Source: Volutella citrinella (taxonomy: Eukaryota; Ascomycota; Sordariomycetes; Hypocreales; Nectriaceae). Taken from it: DNA of 64,000 nt. Both the position numbers and the translations under genes were made by a program. The first letter of the stretch is position 1, and every line of letters begins with the position of its first letter. This document shows positions 1 through 11,372 of this stretch, one piece after another. The notes beneath the pieces were generated by a model. That model was not told the DNA's origin. It did no database searches and saw only the letters and a list, made by a program, of their open reading frames with translations. Where the stretch lies: the NCBI GenBank assembly GCA_034401135.1, contig JAWZSP010000002.1, forward strand, positions 2,356,001-2,420,000. The letters run 5' to 3'.

Positions 1-3000
1 TTCGCAGGACAAGGGCAAGTCCAGAGAGGGTAATCACCGCCTCGTAAGTTCTCCACCGAGCGTCGCTCATCCACTCACCGACGCCGCGCTTGCCACCACA
101 GGAACATCTTGTGCGGCTTGCTTGGCAGCACGAGAGCGAGGCGGGCCAAGTCCTCCACTCCGACCTTGCCGTGATTGACTCTGTACCCCTGGGGCTATCC
201 ACACCAAAAAGAGCCACGGTCCATCACCCACTGGGTCCCGTCCGTCTCAGCTGTCCTCAAGCTGTCGCGACAGCTAGCCGGAACTCCACCGGTACATTTG
301 TGCCCTGAAGCGAAGCCCTAACGGCAGCCCTATCTCATCCGCCAGCGTCGAGAACTAAGGTGATTGACGCGGCGGGACGTCACTATCTTCAGCGGATGAG
401 TGCCTAGAAGTCCGCCCAGCGTATGCGGCACCCCTTCCCATGACGTGTCGATTCTGCTCACTCGTTTATCTCATTTCGCTCAAGGCCCGATACGGCCGAG
501 CTGCGCTACGGATGCTCAGGGCTTCGTTGTCAACGAGGTGCAGATTCTGATCAGAGGGAGGCTGAGCAGAGAATTATTCCACTGCAGGTCGTATCGGGAC
601 AGGCAGCAAGTTCCTAATTCGAGCTTCCATTTCGCATCACCTTCCTCGTCTGTTGCTGTCCCCCACGACAGGTGCTGTCAATGAGCAGCGCCCACTTGAT
701 GTGACGTGGCAAACCAGAGTTTATTTTGGTTCATTGGGTGGCTTGCAACAGGTCCAGCCAAGCGCAATATTTTGGAAATTGGGTCTCAGTGTCTCGTTTG
801 CTCACCACTCAGCAAAGAGCGCTGCTTCCTGGTCTAACTGGGCAACAGAGGAGGCCAACGTCACCGAAGGCGAAACTCCGAGGGTGGTGAGACTGTGGGC
901 ACTGAGCCCCGGCTGAACGCACGAAGACCGCACCCAATGGAACCCCTTCCGAGGCCCAGATGGCCGGATCACTCAGCACTATGACCCAAACTTTGTCCGG
1001 ATGCTGTCCCCGGCCCCTCAAGGCTCAAGCTTACTGACGACTGTCCAGACTATCCCGGCTCCCAGGTTGAGAGGGCACAAAAGCCCACATCCCGACAACA
1101 TTTGCCCAATGATGCACCTGCTGAAGGGAAGGGAAAGCCGCTGATACAGGGCGCCAAGTGCTGCGCCTGCGTTGGGCAACGGAACAATTCGAAACAAACG
1201 CCTGAACCAGTCTCGTCGATCCGCTAGCGCCAAGACTTTTCGCATCTCGTGGAGGTGATGCATGTAGGCGGTTACATATATTTTGTTGCAACGGCAGGGG
1301 TGTTCCCATCAATGCCCCCTGGCTGGCGAGCGAGCATGGTGCATGAAGCAAGCAGCTCGAGGCAGTCTGCGGGGCTAGTCGTGCCCGCCCTCGCCGACCT
1401 GGAATCTGCCTATTTCGAATGCGCTTCCCCTACGACTCCGTGCCTGTGGACGGAGTAAAATTGCATCTACGAATTCCTCCTCAAGAAGCAAGTCGCCGAT
1501 CTGGAGTCTGCCTCAGGCTCTGTCCAGATGTTCAGCACGGGCATTGTATCTGCAAACGAGCCACCCTTGTCCTTCTCTCAAAGAAATTATCACTGTCCAG
1601 CCGCCCCGAAGATGAAAGCTTGATGCAGCGCGCATTCTGCAGCCTTGCGAAGTCCCCCCGCGCTTTCAGTCAGCGTCATCATCAACAAGGTCGCCCGACA
1701 AGCGTGTCCTTGTCTGCTGACAGTGACTTTACACATGGTGTTATCGGTTCCTATCTACACTCGTCATCGCATTCGCCAGGATCCGAATTGCTGCAATGCA
1801 ACGCACGCAGCGCTCGATCAATCAGAGTTAGCAGTTGGTGGGACAGCCAGGTTGACATCCCATCCATCAGTTCGATCGCTATCAGTGAGCCTCGGCCCCG
1901 GCGACGTTGGATCCGGCTGGGCATTCCAGGGAACGCCCTCTCCACCCACCATGCTCTTCCCGACTCCGGACCTGGGGTGGGGATTTGGCATGGGATTCGT
2001 AGGACTTACCGCCATGGTCTTTCATTGCCATCCATGAAGAAATGGCTATCAATGGCAATGAAATGCGACGATCGCTGAACCAGTGACGGTTGGGCGGCGA
2101 CACTATCTGACGTTTCGGCATGGGCACAGTAGTGAAGGAGACGGCGAGTACTGACGACACCCGACTGGCGACAATTTAATTATTGGACAAGCGGATTCGC
2201 GCCATGCGCCAGCAGGAAACAAACACAACAAACCCAGCAACCCCCGAGGATACTCGCTGCTGTCGAAATGGGCACCGACAACTTGGGCCAACTGCACCTT
2301 GCAGGTGCTTGAATGATTCGCTCACTCAAGTGGGTATCCATCTTTCGTGGGGGGAATGACGTTCCCGTCCCTCCATCTGTCCAATCGGTTCAGGGTTCAA
2401 GTGGTGCCGATGGGCTGGAGGGTCCCCGTTTGTGAGACATGGGTCTGTGGCCCTGGGGCCGTGTCACTGTCAATGGCCCCCGGGCTCACGGGGCCAGAAG
2501 CTAGGTTGGCTGACGTCGTTGTGGCCGTATCTCCCGCTGAGATTGTCAGAAGGCTGCTTCTGGTTGGGCGAGGATGGACAGGCACCCCTTTTCGGGTCAA
2601 CCCAGTGTTTCAAAGGGCTGTGCCGTGTTATTCCACCAGCTGTTCAGAGGAGCCTATGCATTGCCTCACAGGACCACCAGAGCAACCTGCAACTGGGTGA
2701 CTGCCAACGCCCGACACGACACCAAGTCGTCAACCGCCAGGAATTATCCGAGCACATAAGCATGTGCTCAGGCTCCAGGCCGCCAAACCATTGCCCGGAT
2801 ATGGCCGGCTAGGACTTGAAGCAATTCCCGCTTGGCGTTGGCGTTGAGTGCTGTCTTGGCCCAGCATCCCTGGAAGTGTGACGTAGGAGTTCTTATGTCA
2901 CCCTGTGGCATGGATACTTCCTTCGTGCCTTTCTGTATTATTATTAAGGTGCGATGCACCAAATTTGCAGCTGCAATGCTGCCCTGCGATGCGAGTTTGG

Positions 3001-4527
3001 GGCAGTGGAAAACCACGAGCTCGGACAGCCGTTGGACCAGTGCAGGGATTCGTGCCAGTCAAGAACACCATGCCCTAGCTGGCTTCTTGGGAGGCAATAA
3101 CGACTGACTTCCCGTAAGCACACCATTCTTTGGTTACATGATGTCTCGGCAATCGAGGGGATCCCAATCTACTTGGTGGGAACAATTTGTGCGCTCCGCG
3201 GGGGTGGGTTGATCCCGCTCATCAACCAGCTGAGGCCTCCGTCGCCTTGGCACTTCTTTGGAATGATGGCGGAACCGAACGACGCGGTGTAAGACGCCGA
3301 GACAGACAGCACAAGGAGCCAGACATTCTGGGATTGTGACGCGGGGGGGTAGACGCCAAGACATGCTTGCTTGCAAGGGGTGCGAAAGAATCATTTTTTT
3401 GGTACGTCTTACCATGTGTGGAGGGCCAGTTTGATTGTTCACGACGTGAGGTATCCAGACGCAGAGGATGCCGACCGTCCCGTACCAAGACAGGAGTCAC
3501 AGGACATGAGCCGACCAAGCAATCGGCCACATTCGGGCGGAGTCCACGTGCCACCCTACGGGAGCACCCCAAACTGATCGGCTTCCACTGAGGTGCGAGC
3601 GGGCCAAACATGGATGCAGACTAAAGCACTTGCGGCATACAATGATACGGAGGAGGCGGGGTGATGGCGCCCAGGAAGCGATTGGATTGTACGGTACGGA
3701 GCACCTAGGCGCCCGTATTGGTATCTGATTTGACAGGGCGGGAACGTGTCGTCCAATCTCGGCTTGCATTTTGCAGAGGGGCACCTGATGTGCTACGTGC
3801 CGCATCCATGCAAGAAAACTGCCAGTGGGAGGTGGCATTGCTGAAGGAAGTCAGGATTGGGGCCCAACTCTCGTCGAGCTTCCCTTAACGTCAAGTGCAG
3901 AACCGAAGCCGAAAAGGAAGAAACACGAACCCGAGACCAGACCACCACCACCTTCGTGACGATGCAGTTTTTAGCCAGCGCACCTTGGCCTAACGCCATT
4001 TGACGTCCCCAGGGTCAAACACTCGCGACGACGTCGGACAGGGCACGCCCGCGGCTGTCGTGACTGCAGGCAGCCATCCGCCGCAATGAAGCTTGTGAGG
4101 GTATGCAGTACGTACGTACTAAATCAGCAGTCCAGGAGATTCAGACCATTTCTTCCGCAGCTAAGCAAGGTAGGTACCACGTCTGTCCGGTTCAGGCTCG
4201 CAGCTCGCTGTCGCTTCATCACATCTGCCCGCATCTCCAGCATGTCAGCACCACGCAAGGCACTAAGGGTATAACAAAATCTCCACTATATCATCACCGC
4301 ATATATGGGCAGCTTGGCCGGGCAGCATGGCCGGGCCGGATAGCGAGCACGCGCATTGCAGACAAGGTCACTTCTACAGCAAGGTACCTGCAAGCTCGAA
4401 ATCCAGGATGGCTCTTGTGTCAGTCAATTGAGTGCGGGAGCGCCCGTCCCATTGCGCGCCTGCCGCAGTTCCACTTCATCGCAGCTGTCTGCACGATGCA
4501 ATGCGGAAGGGTGCGGACAGCGAATTC

Positions 4528-4551
4528 AGCATGCATGTATGCATGCATGCT
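4528..4551. repeat. 24-bp near-perfect inverted repeat of GCATGCAT units
   Basis: The two 12-base halves are reverse complements except for one base near the centre. The unit is built from alternating TGCA/ATGC steps. It lies inside the gene-free left flank. It could be a protein-binding palindrome or simple-sequence noise; nothing else in the sequence decides. Confidence 0.5.
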
Positions 4552-5860
4552 AGCAGTATCGTGTATGGGATGCAGCCCCTGTTGGCCCGCCGAGTCGGCC
4601 GTCTCGGTGCCAATGCAAGTAAGTTGGGGTATCTCGTAACCCTCATCCGACACAATCTGCTCGCCCGCCCTACTTTAGTCTACTGCAGGTCTCGCAGGCT
4701 CACTACTGGACGTGGTGCGTGTGCCCGCAGATGTGGATTTCAAGAAGGTAGCAGGCAGAGAAACGGCACCATTTTGCTCCGGTGACGCTGCTTGAAGCTG
4801 TCCACGTGGATGCTGAGGCCGGCCGACGGCAATGCTGCAACGCTTATCAGAGAGCACATAACTTGTTCCACCAGTCACATAATAGACTTCGGGGCAAGCA
4901 AAAGGTTATAGGTTCTCGCTCGTCATCAGGATATCATTAGCGTCCCCGAACAATTTCCAAAGATCAAAGCCGACAGCTGTTTAGCCCATAGTAATTCTCA
5001 TACAGAAGACTGAGACATGCAAACCTAACCCGAGCCCCTAGCTCAATCAGGAGCTGAGGACCAGAGGGGGAAATTTACTTTTAGCTGATTAGCTAACAGT
5101 CGTACCAGATAACCTTTTTCCCTTTCATTTGCCTCGGACAAGTGGCGCACATCCGTGGCTCATATAGATCCTGTCAGCTTCACCAAACCCAATAATGCAG
5201 CTCAGCGAAACTCTGCAAGAGCAGTAATTCCGCATCCGACAGCAAACGGCCCGAGGACCAACTGTTTTGGGCAGTGTGCGGAAGGGATTACAATTGAGGA
5301 TGAGAGCAAGGGCGGCCCCTGGGTCATGGCGCTTTGGCCCGCTGCACATCATACATCATCCCTTTTGTTGGAGTGGGAACGGACAAGGGATGTTAGCTCT
5401 TCGCCCACGCGTGGATGAGCACAGAGCAGCGAGGAGACTGAGGAGACGCGATTCAAGCAACTGCCAAATACCGGGGTAGGGATACGAATGTGCCAATTTC
5501 TCGGGACAGACCCGGGTCTTTTAAGGGACGGCTGGTGATGCAATGGTGTCACTTAGCGGCGGCCAAAACGAGATGCTTGGTATCCTTGCGTCTATGTCAG
5601 ACGAACTAGCACGACGCCACCCATCAAAGAATTTCCTAAGGATTAGGTCTCGCCTCCACAGTGAAGCAGGATCCCTGCGAACGCTGAGGTCTGCTCTCTC
5701 ATACACGACAGACCAGGGGATACAGGTTCAATGCACATTGTATGAATCAGCCGTGGTCCTTCTCCTGTGCGATGGATGACTCGAGATGTCACTTGTCAGG
5801 GGCTGAGCCTTGGATCGTCGGTGGAGAGGTCGGGTAGGATGACCCCCTCGTGACCAGGCG

Positions 5861-5875
5861 GCGCGCGCGCGCGCG
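5861..5875. repeat. Alternating GC dinucleotide run
   Basis: A run of seven GC dinucleotides plus one G in the gene-free left flank. Alternating purine-pyrimidine GC tracts of this length can adopt Z-DNA under supercoiling. No gene start lies next to it. Confidence 0.7.
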
Positions 5876-7101
5876 ATGATCGTGGGCAGCGTGTACGCCA
5901 GGGAAGGATGCAATATTCAGCTAATTAGCTCCCTACTGTCAAGCCAACAACTTCCCAATAGCTTGCTTGGGCAGGTTTGCGGCTGGAGTGTTCACGCCGA
6001 CGCCATGTGAGGACTGACGGCACAGCCAACCCAGGCAGTCCACAGCTTTGCTACGCTAGAGAGGCCGTCTCATTAGCCCTGCAGCCCAGTATTCTAGAAG
6101 GCTTCTGTTTGAGCCGCAGCTATCAGGCGGCGACGGGGGTGAAGGGCGTGGACAGTGCACAGAACACCATCGTTGGCAATTGCCATTGGGGCCCCTGCTG
6201 GCAGCCTCGGGGAGCTGGTTGGAATTTGGTGGCTTTTGGAGCCTTGCTGTTAGCTTGGCCAGGCCGTCTTTGCAAGAAGCCGTTGCGGAGGGAGGGAGGT
6301 ACGCAGTCGTTCCATTCCAGTTCCTTAATTTGTGTTTTCGGCCAAGGGGAGTAACTCGGTGAGTCCAGACAGGCCAATTGCCGAGCAGAACCTGAAGCAT
6401 CCCGTGAGCAAGCACTCACCGCCGGCGCCGCCTTGAGCTCTGTGGCAGGGCGGGTGGCCGATGGAGCCGCATCACACGGCGGGCGAGCATTGAGGCCAAT
6501 GCAGCTCCTGTGCGCTCCTGTGGGGGAGTGCGGGAGGCGAGGTGATTGACTTGCCATGTAGCTGGCGGGCGTGTACTGACTGACCGATAGTACATGGCAT
6601 TACTCCGTACGCAAGCACGGAAGTACGCAACGGAGCCGTTGAAGATGACCGAGACGACGTTTCTGCAGGGGTGGCGAGGCGTTGTCGACTGCCAAGGCCG
6701 CTCTCAATATGATACACTCACGGTCGCTGTTTGTGTTGGTTGTGGCTCTCACCTCGTCTCACCGCAACTGCAGGCGGCCTGGTCTTGGCCCATCCCATGG
6801 ACAGACATGGCTTGCCGTTGCGCAGCTGTCCGACGCCAGACAGGTCAGCTGCAAAGCCTCCCAGCCTGCACTCGCCGAGACGTAGGCTGACAATTGGAAC
6901 ATCCCAGCCTGGTCGATTTACCCTGTCTGGTTCCCCTCCCCCTCTGTTGCCGCCATTTGGAGGGGCTCGACTCGAAGCGTCGGTTGCTGTGCACCCATCA
7001 CCGCCGTCACCGCCTATCCCTGAGGCCGTTGGCTGGGGTCGGTTGACGGAGAGGCGCCTGCTGAGCTGCATTGCCAAAGGCACATACATGCATCCGTATG
7101 C

Positions 7102-7127
7102 GCAACACCAACACCAACACCAACAGT
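7102..7127. repeat. Short CAACAC tandem repeat
   Basis: About four copies of a six-base CAACAC unit, which would read as a Gln-His repeat in one frame. It lies in the gene-free left flank and is probably a microsatellite. Confidence 0.7.
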
Positions 7128-10100
7128 CCAACAGCACAGGGCAGCTTGTTGGTCTCGTGGACGTCTCGAACCAAGCCGCACCGCGACTTTGAGGGCTCGG
7201 GCCGGAACCCCCCCCACGTGGGTGTGGTTGCAGATTGACTCGTCATTTGCACCTGCTCTGGGCCAACGGATTTGTCTGCGAACAAGGCTCTACTTGATCC
7301 TCACGTTGTCTGACAGATAGGACAAGACCAGGGTAGGCAACCACAGGACAGTCCAGCCGTGAAGCACCAAGCGGTTCCCCAGGTATACTTGCAAGTACAG
7401 CTCCGGTTTGTGCCACACACTCCCGGGCAATGTTGCTAGGTGGGTGTGAATGCCCGCTCTCTCGGTTCGCTGCATGCTGCGTACACCTCACTCTGCCACT
7501 GGATCTACGCCGGGATGAGGGCAGGGTGGCGTCGGTATTAGTAAACGCTCAGATCAGGTCAGCTTGACGGGGCAGAGCAGAAGTCGTGCGGCGCATCTAT
7601 CAATTGGATGCTGCGGTAAGCAAGGCCGTCCCGGACTACGTATCCGAAGACGCAAGAATGACGCTCGGCTCGAAACTTGATGCTGTGGGAGCCTTCCAGA
7701 GGTGGCTGGGATTGGTGGGATACGGCCATTGACTGATTTACTATGCAACGATGTGAGGTGTTGCTTCTCCAAGCCATCTCTCGCCACGGACAGAACCGAG
7801 GAAGAACAGATCATCCACCGAGGGTTGCACGGAAACAAAGTGCCGTGCATCTCCCAGGCTCAATATTGCCATCTGCACATCACCTGAGGCTGGCCGTGGC
7901 ATTCCATGAATGAGGCGGGTGAGTTGTCACCCACATAACTCGCCCAAGCGTCTTGTGATTTTGGTGACAGGTCGTCTCGCCGTGTCTGGGTTTCACCTCG
8001 GAAGGCCGCCTCACATCCGGCTCGGTACCTGCTGGTAGCTTCTTGGTTCACCACTATGCCGTTGCATGTTTGCAACCCTCCAAGACGGCGTGCCACGTCA
8101 AGACAGACAGAAAGAGGCGAGGCACACACGCCCGTCTACGGTACCGCAACTAGCCCGCCCAAGCCGCGTGCTGTGACAGCCCTGCGCCTCGGCTGACTCA
8201 CTCTGGATGATCGGACGTGGGTCGGGCAAGGATTGCGTCTCTTCCTGTCCTCCATCCCGGGACCCGGCAGGGCTCCGGAGAAGACGGAGGGGATACTCGG
8301 TCAAGGACGCCGGCCGACGGAAGCCCATTTTCATGTCTCGGCATGCACAACGAAAAGATCAACTGCATCCCGGCAGCTGCTGTACTGCACTTTACTGTAC
8401 ACTACGCATCATGCATTGAATCAATCTCCTACAGTGAGCAGCGATCATCACGCCATCCACTCGCATGTGCCCCGAGTCACGTTTTATCCACTCGGACAGC
8501 AGCCACGGGCCACGGCGGCCAGCCGGCGCAAGCCTGTGTAAGCCTGCGCAAGGGCCTCACGGGGGGCCATATGGGTGTTTCGGTTCCGAAGAACTGGTCC
8601 CGTTGCGGGGGTGGACCATGGCAGTTGACAGGTGTATTGGGCTATTTCCGTCGCCTTGTAGGAGGTGGCGATGCTGCTGCCAGGATCCGTCGTCAGCGAA
8701 ACCAAGTCCACTATCAAATGCCCAGTGTCCACCAAGTCCAGTGCCTGAGCGAACAGGATGAGATCCATGGATATCCTAGACGGCATCCGGCCACTCGGGG
8801 ACCAGCTTCCGGGTGGGTCGCCAGAGCATCACGGTCCACGGACTCACGGACACGGTCCCTCTGGAAACAGGCAGGGCTGATTGTGAGTAGTCGCAGATCC
8901 GAGGGGACGGGTCTGACCTGGCTGCGTATGAGCGAGGGAGACGACAGCAAAGCTCAGACAGCCCTGGTGCCTAGCGCGCAACTTGGGAGATGGAAGGGGC
9001 ATTTCGGGACCCAGCCAACCACCCACTCACTGTCCCAGGCTCCTCGCGGGCTCAACCCTTCCCTCCGCGCCCTCATTTTGGCCCGTTTTGGCACTCGGGA
9101 TGCCTTCCTGCCCCTGGCCCCGAGCGGCGGGCTCCGGCTTGGCCAGCGGCCGGGATCTAATTGTTCTTCGAGCCTGCGTTTCAGAGCCGGCGGCGGGCCT
9201 GACGCTATCGCGACACCTCGCGCCAATACGGCGTCCTGCCACGTCTACAGCACTCGGGCCGTTGTTCTAATTACAGCACCCTACCTGCCTGTGATGGCAT
9301 GGCCTGGCCTGGCCTGGCTCGGCTCTGGTCCTCTCATCCGCCCCGTCCTGGTCTAAGGGCCCGAGTCGAGGGCCCGACCCTGTCTTCGGGGAGCCGCGGC
9401 GTAAACCCGCTGGCCGATGGTGGCTACCCGCCGATTTCTGTTTAGCAGAGACTCGCAAAGGGTGAGGCGAAGGAAGGATGGGATGAGAAGCTGAGCAACA
9501 ACTTGAGGCGAGGCCCAAACCAAGCCGTGCTGGCGTCTCTTGCAAGCTCTTCGTCTACTATTTCGCCCAACCATGACGCCGCGGTCGCCTGCGAATCCCC
9601 TTCACCCAACCTTGCCCGCGTGCCGTCCTACCTATTCCAGGTGTTGCAGTGGGTGGAGGGCTGACTGCCCTATGGAGAGAGGCTGCGCCATCACCGCTCC
9701 TTGTTCCTTACTTCCGGATGTCGCATGTATGATGTAGGCGCTGTCGGTAGATGAGCACATTGCTGCAGCCAACAGCAAGTCGTCGCCTGTTGCAAATCGG
9801 GTGGATCTGCAACTCCCGTCCTCACTCGCCGGTCAAACAAGGGCTCATTAAAGGGGCACGTATGTGCGTCTTCAGCCTTTGACGTGCTCTGGCTGGCTCC
9901 CCGTGGAACAGACAATGTGGGTTGTGGAGTCGGGCTTGCGAATTCCCTGTCGGACGTTGAGTGCAACAGTGTTGGTTGTCTCTCCTTTTGCCATTGTTCG
10001 GCTTGCCTCATGCGTCGCCTCTGAGTCCCCCGAAAAGGAGGCACGCGAGCATGCCGTGCGAGTAGTAACCGCGTGAGCCAGGCATTTCCATGCGTTTGAC

Positions 10101-11372
10101 GGCTTCCACTCATGCGCAATCGGCCGTGCCTTTGCCCTGGCCGCGAGTGCCCTGCCAACGGCCAGAGAAAGCCTTGGAATCCCTTGGCATTTCTCCAGTC
10201 GGTGAGTCTGACGACGGACAAAGATGATGTTGGATCCCGTGGCATTGTTTCTCGGCGCAGAAGGATCCCCTGCGCGCATCTCCCGTGTTTCGAAACGCCG
10301 TCGGTGGCTTCTCGTGTACAGCAACGACAAGCAACGAAATATCGCATTGCTACTTGGAACAACACGGCACACCCCCTCGTGCCACTGCGCGAGGATGTGA
10401 ATCATCGGTGTGGCCTATTTCTGGCACATGGATGACGACGAACCCTTTTCTGACGTCGCCCATCGAACCGGAACACGTCAAATCCAGAAGGCGAAAAGAG
10501 GACTCCGTAGTCCGGAGTCGGTCAGGGAGTCTCCCTCCAAAACCATCCAATCGTCTACGCACAGCGAGACGCTGACGGATTGTGTGAGCCTTTCGTGTTG
10601 CTGGTTCCCTTGGCGTGCCTTGCGTGCCCAGCCTCCAGTGCCATGCCACAGGCAGCAAGCCCCCCTTACCGATGCGCGTGGCGGAGCTGGGCATAGGAAG
10701 CGCCGTCTCCTGCTGCCTACGTGAAGTTCGAATCAAAATAGGGGTATTACGAGTTGATCACAATGGCTGCGTCGGCCCTGCGCCCACCGGCAGCCGTCTG
10801 CGGTCAGCGGCTTACCCGACACACGATCACTCGCTGCAGGTTCCCACGAGATCTCCACTCTGCAAGGAGGCGTGCATGCTGTAGGCTCATTGGTGCCCTT
10901 GGGGACATCAAAATGATCCTCTAGGGTAATTGTTACTCTCCGTGGGGTCAGAGTAGAGAAGTCGGTGTGAAGGTGTAGATCAGCCGTCTTGAGTTGGCGG
11001 CATGTGTGTTCTTCAAGTGACTCAACAGCATCCGTCAGTGACGTATTGTATTTGTTCGTAATGTCTAGTTACGGCGGTAATCTGACTTTCCATTGTTGTA
11101 TGTATATCAGTTTCAACGCAAAACGTTTGGCTGTTTGCTAGATGCGTTGGGGAGTTTGTCAATGGCGAAGTAATACAAGTGGTCCAGGGTAAGTTGCGCA
11201 TCTTGTAAACAATGTCGTTGCCGATAGTATACCATATCATGTATGTGATTTCCAAATGAACGACAGTGGCAGGATGATTGTTTCTTTTGGGTAATATTTT
11301 GCTACATTGTGCGATACATGGTTACCCCTAGTCTATAGACAGAAGCTGATATTTAGGTTCATTCCAACGTCG

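Larger units (their letters stand above)
1..11372. other. Long stretch with no recognisable gene
   Basis: I see no coding region I can name on either strand over about 11.3 kb. Open frames are short, overlap one another in several frames, and are rich in Ser, Arg, Gly and Pro as expected of non-coding GC-rich DNA. The longest, 8217-9356, is discussed among the findings. By eye, base composition is like the other intergenic DNA here and not AT-rich, so it does not look like a RIP-mutated transposon graveyard. The last 400 bases or so before ZW10 are more AT-rich and probably include its 3' untranslated region. Small features inside are a 24-bp inverted repeat, a CAACAC tandem tract and a GC dinucleotide run. 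Confidence 0.6.

Noticed and set aside
9691..10405. Overlapping minus-strand open frames of 224 and 177 codons
   Set aside because: Two long frames over the same bases, neither with recognisable sequence or splice-linked partners, are better explained by local composition.
10674..10745. Possible tRNA: TGGCGGAGCTGG (A-box-like) followed by GTTCGAATC (B-box-like)
   Set aside because: The T-arm does not pair beyond the first base and the flanking bases do not form an acceptor stem, so no cloverleaf is possible.
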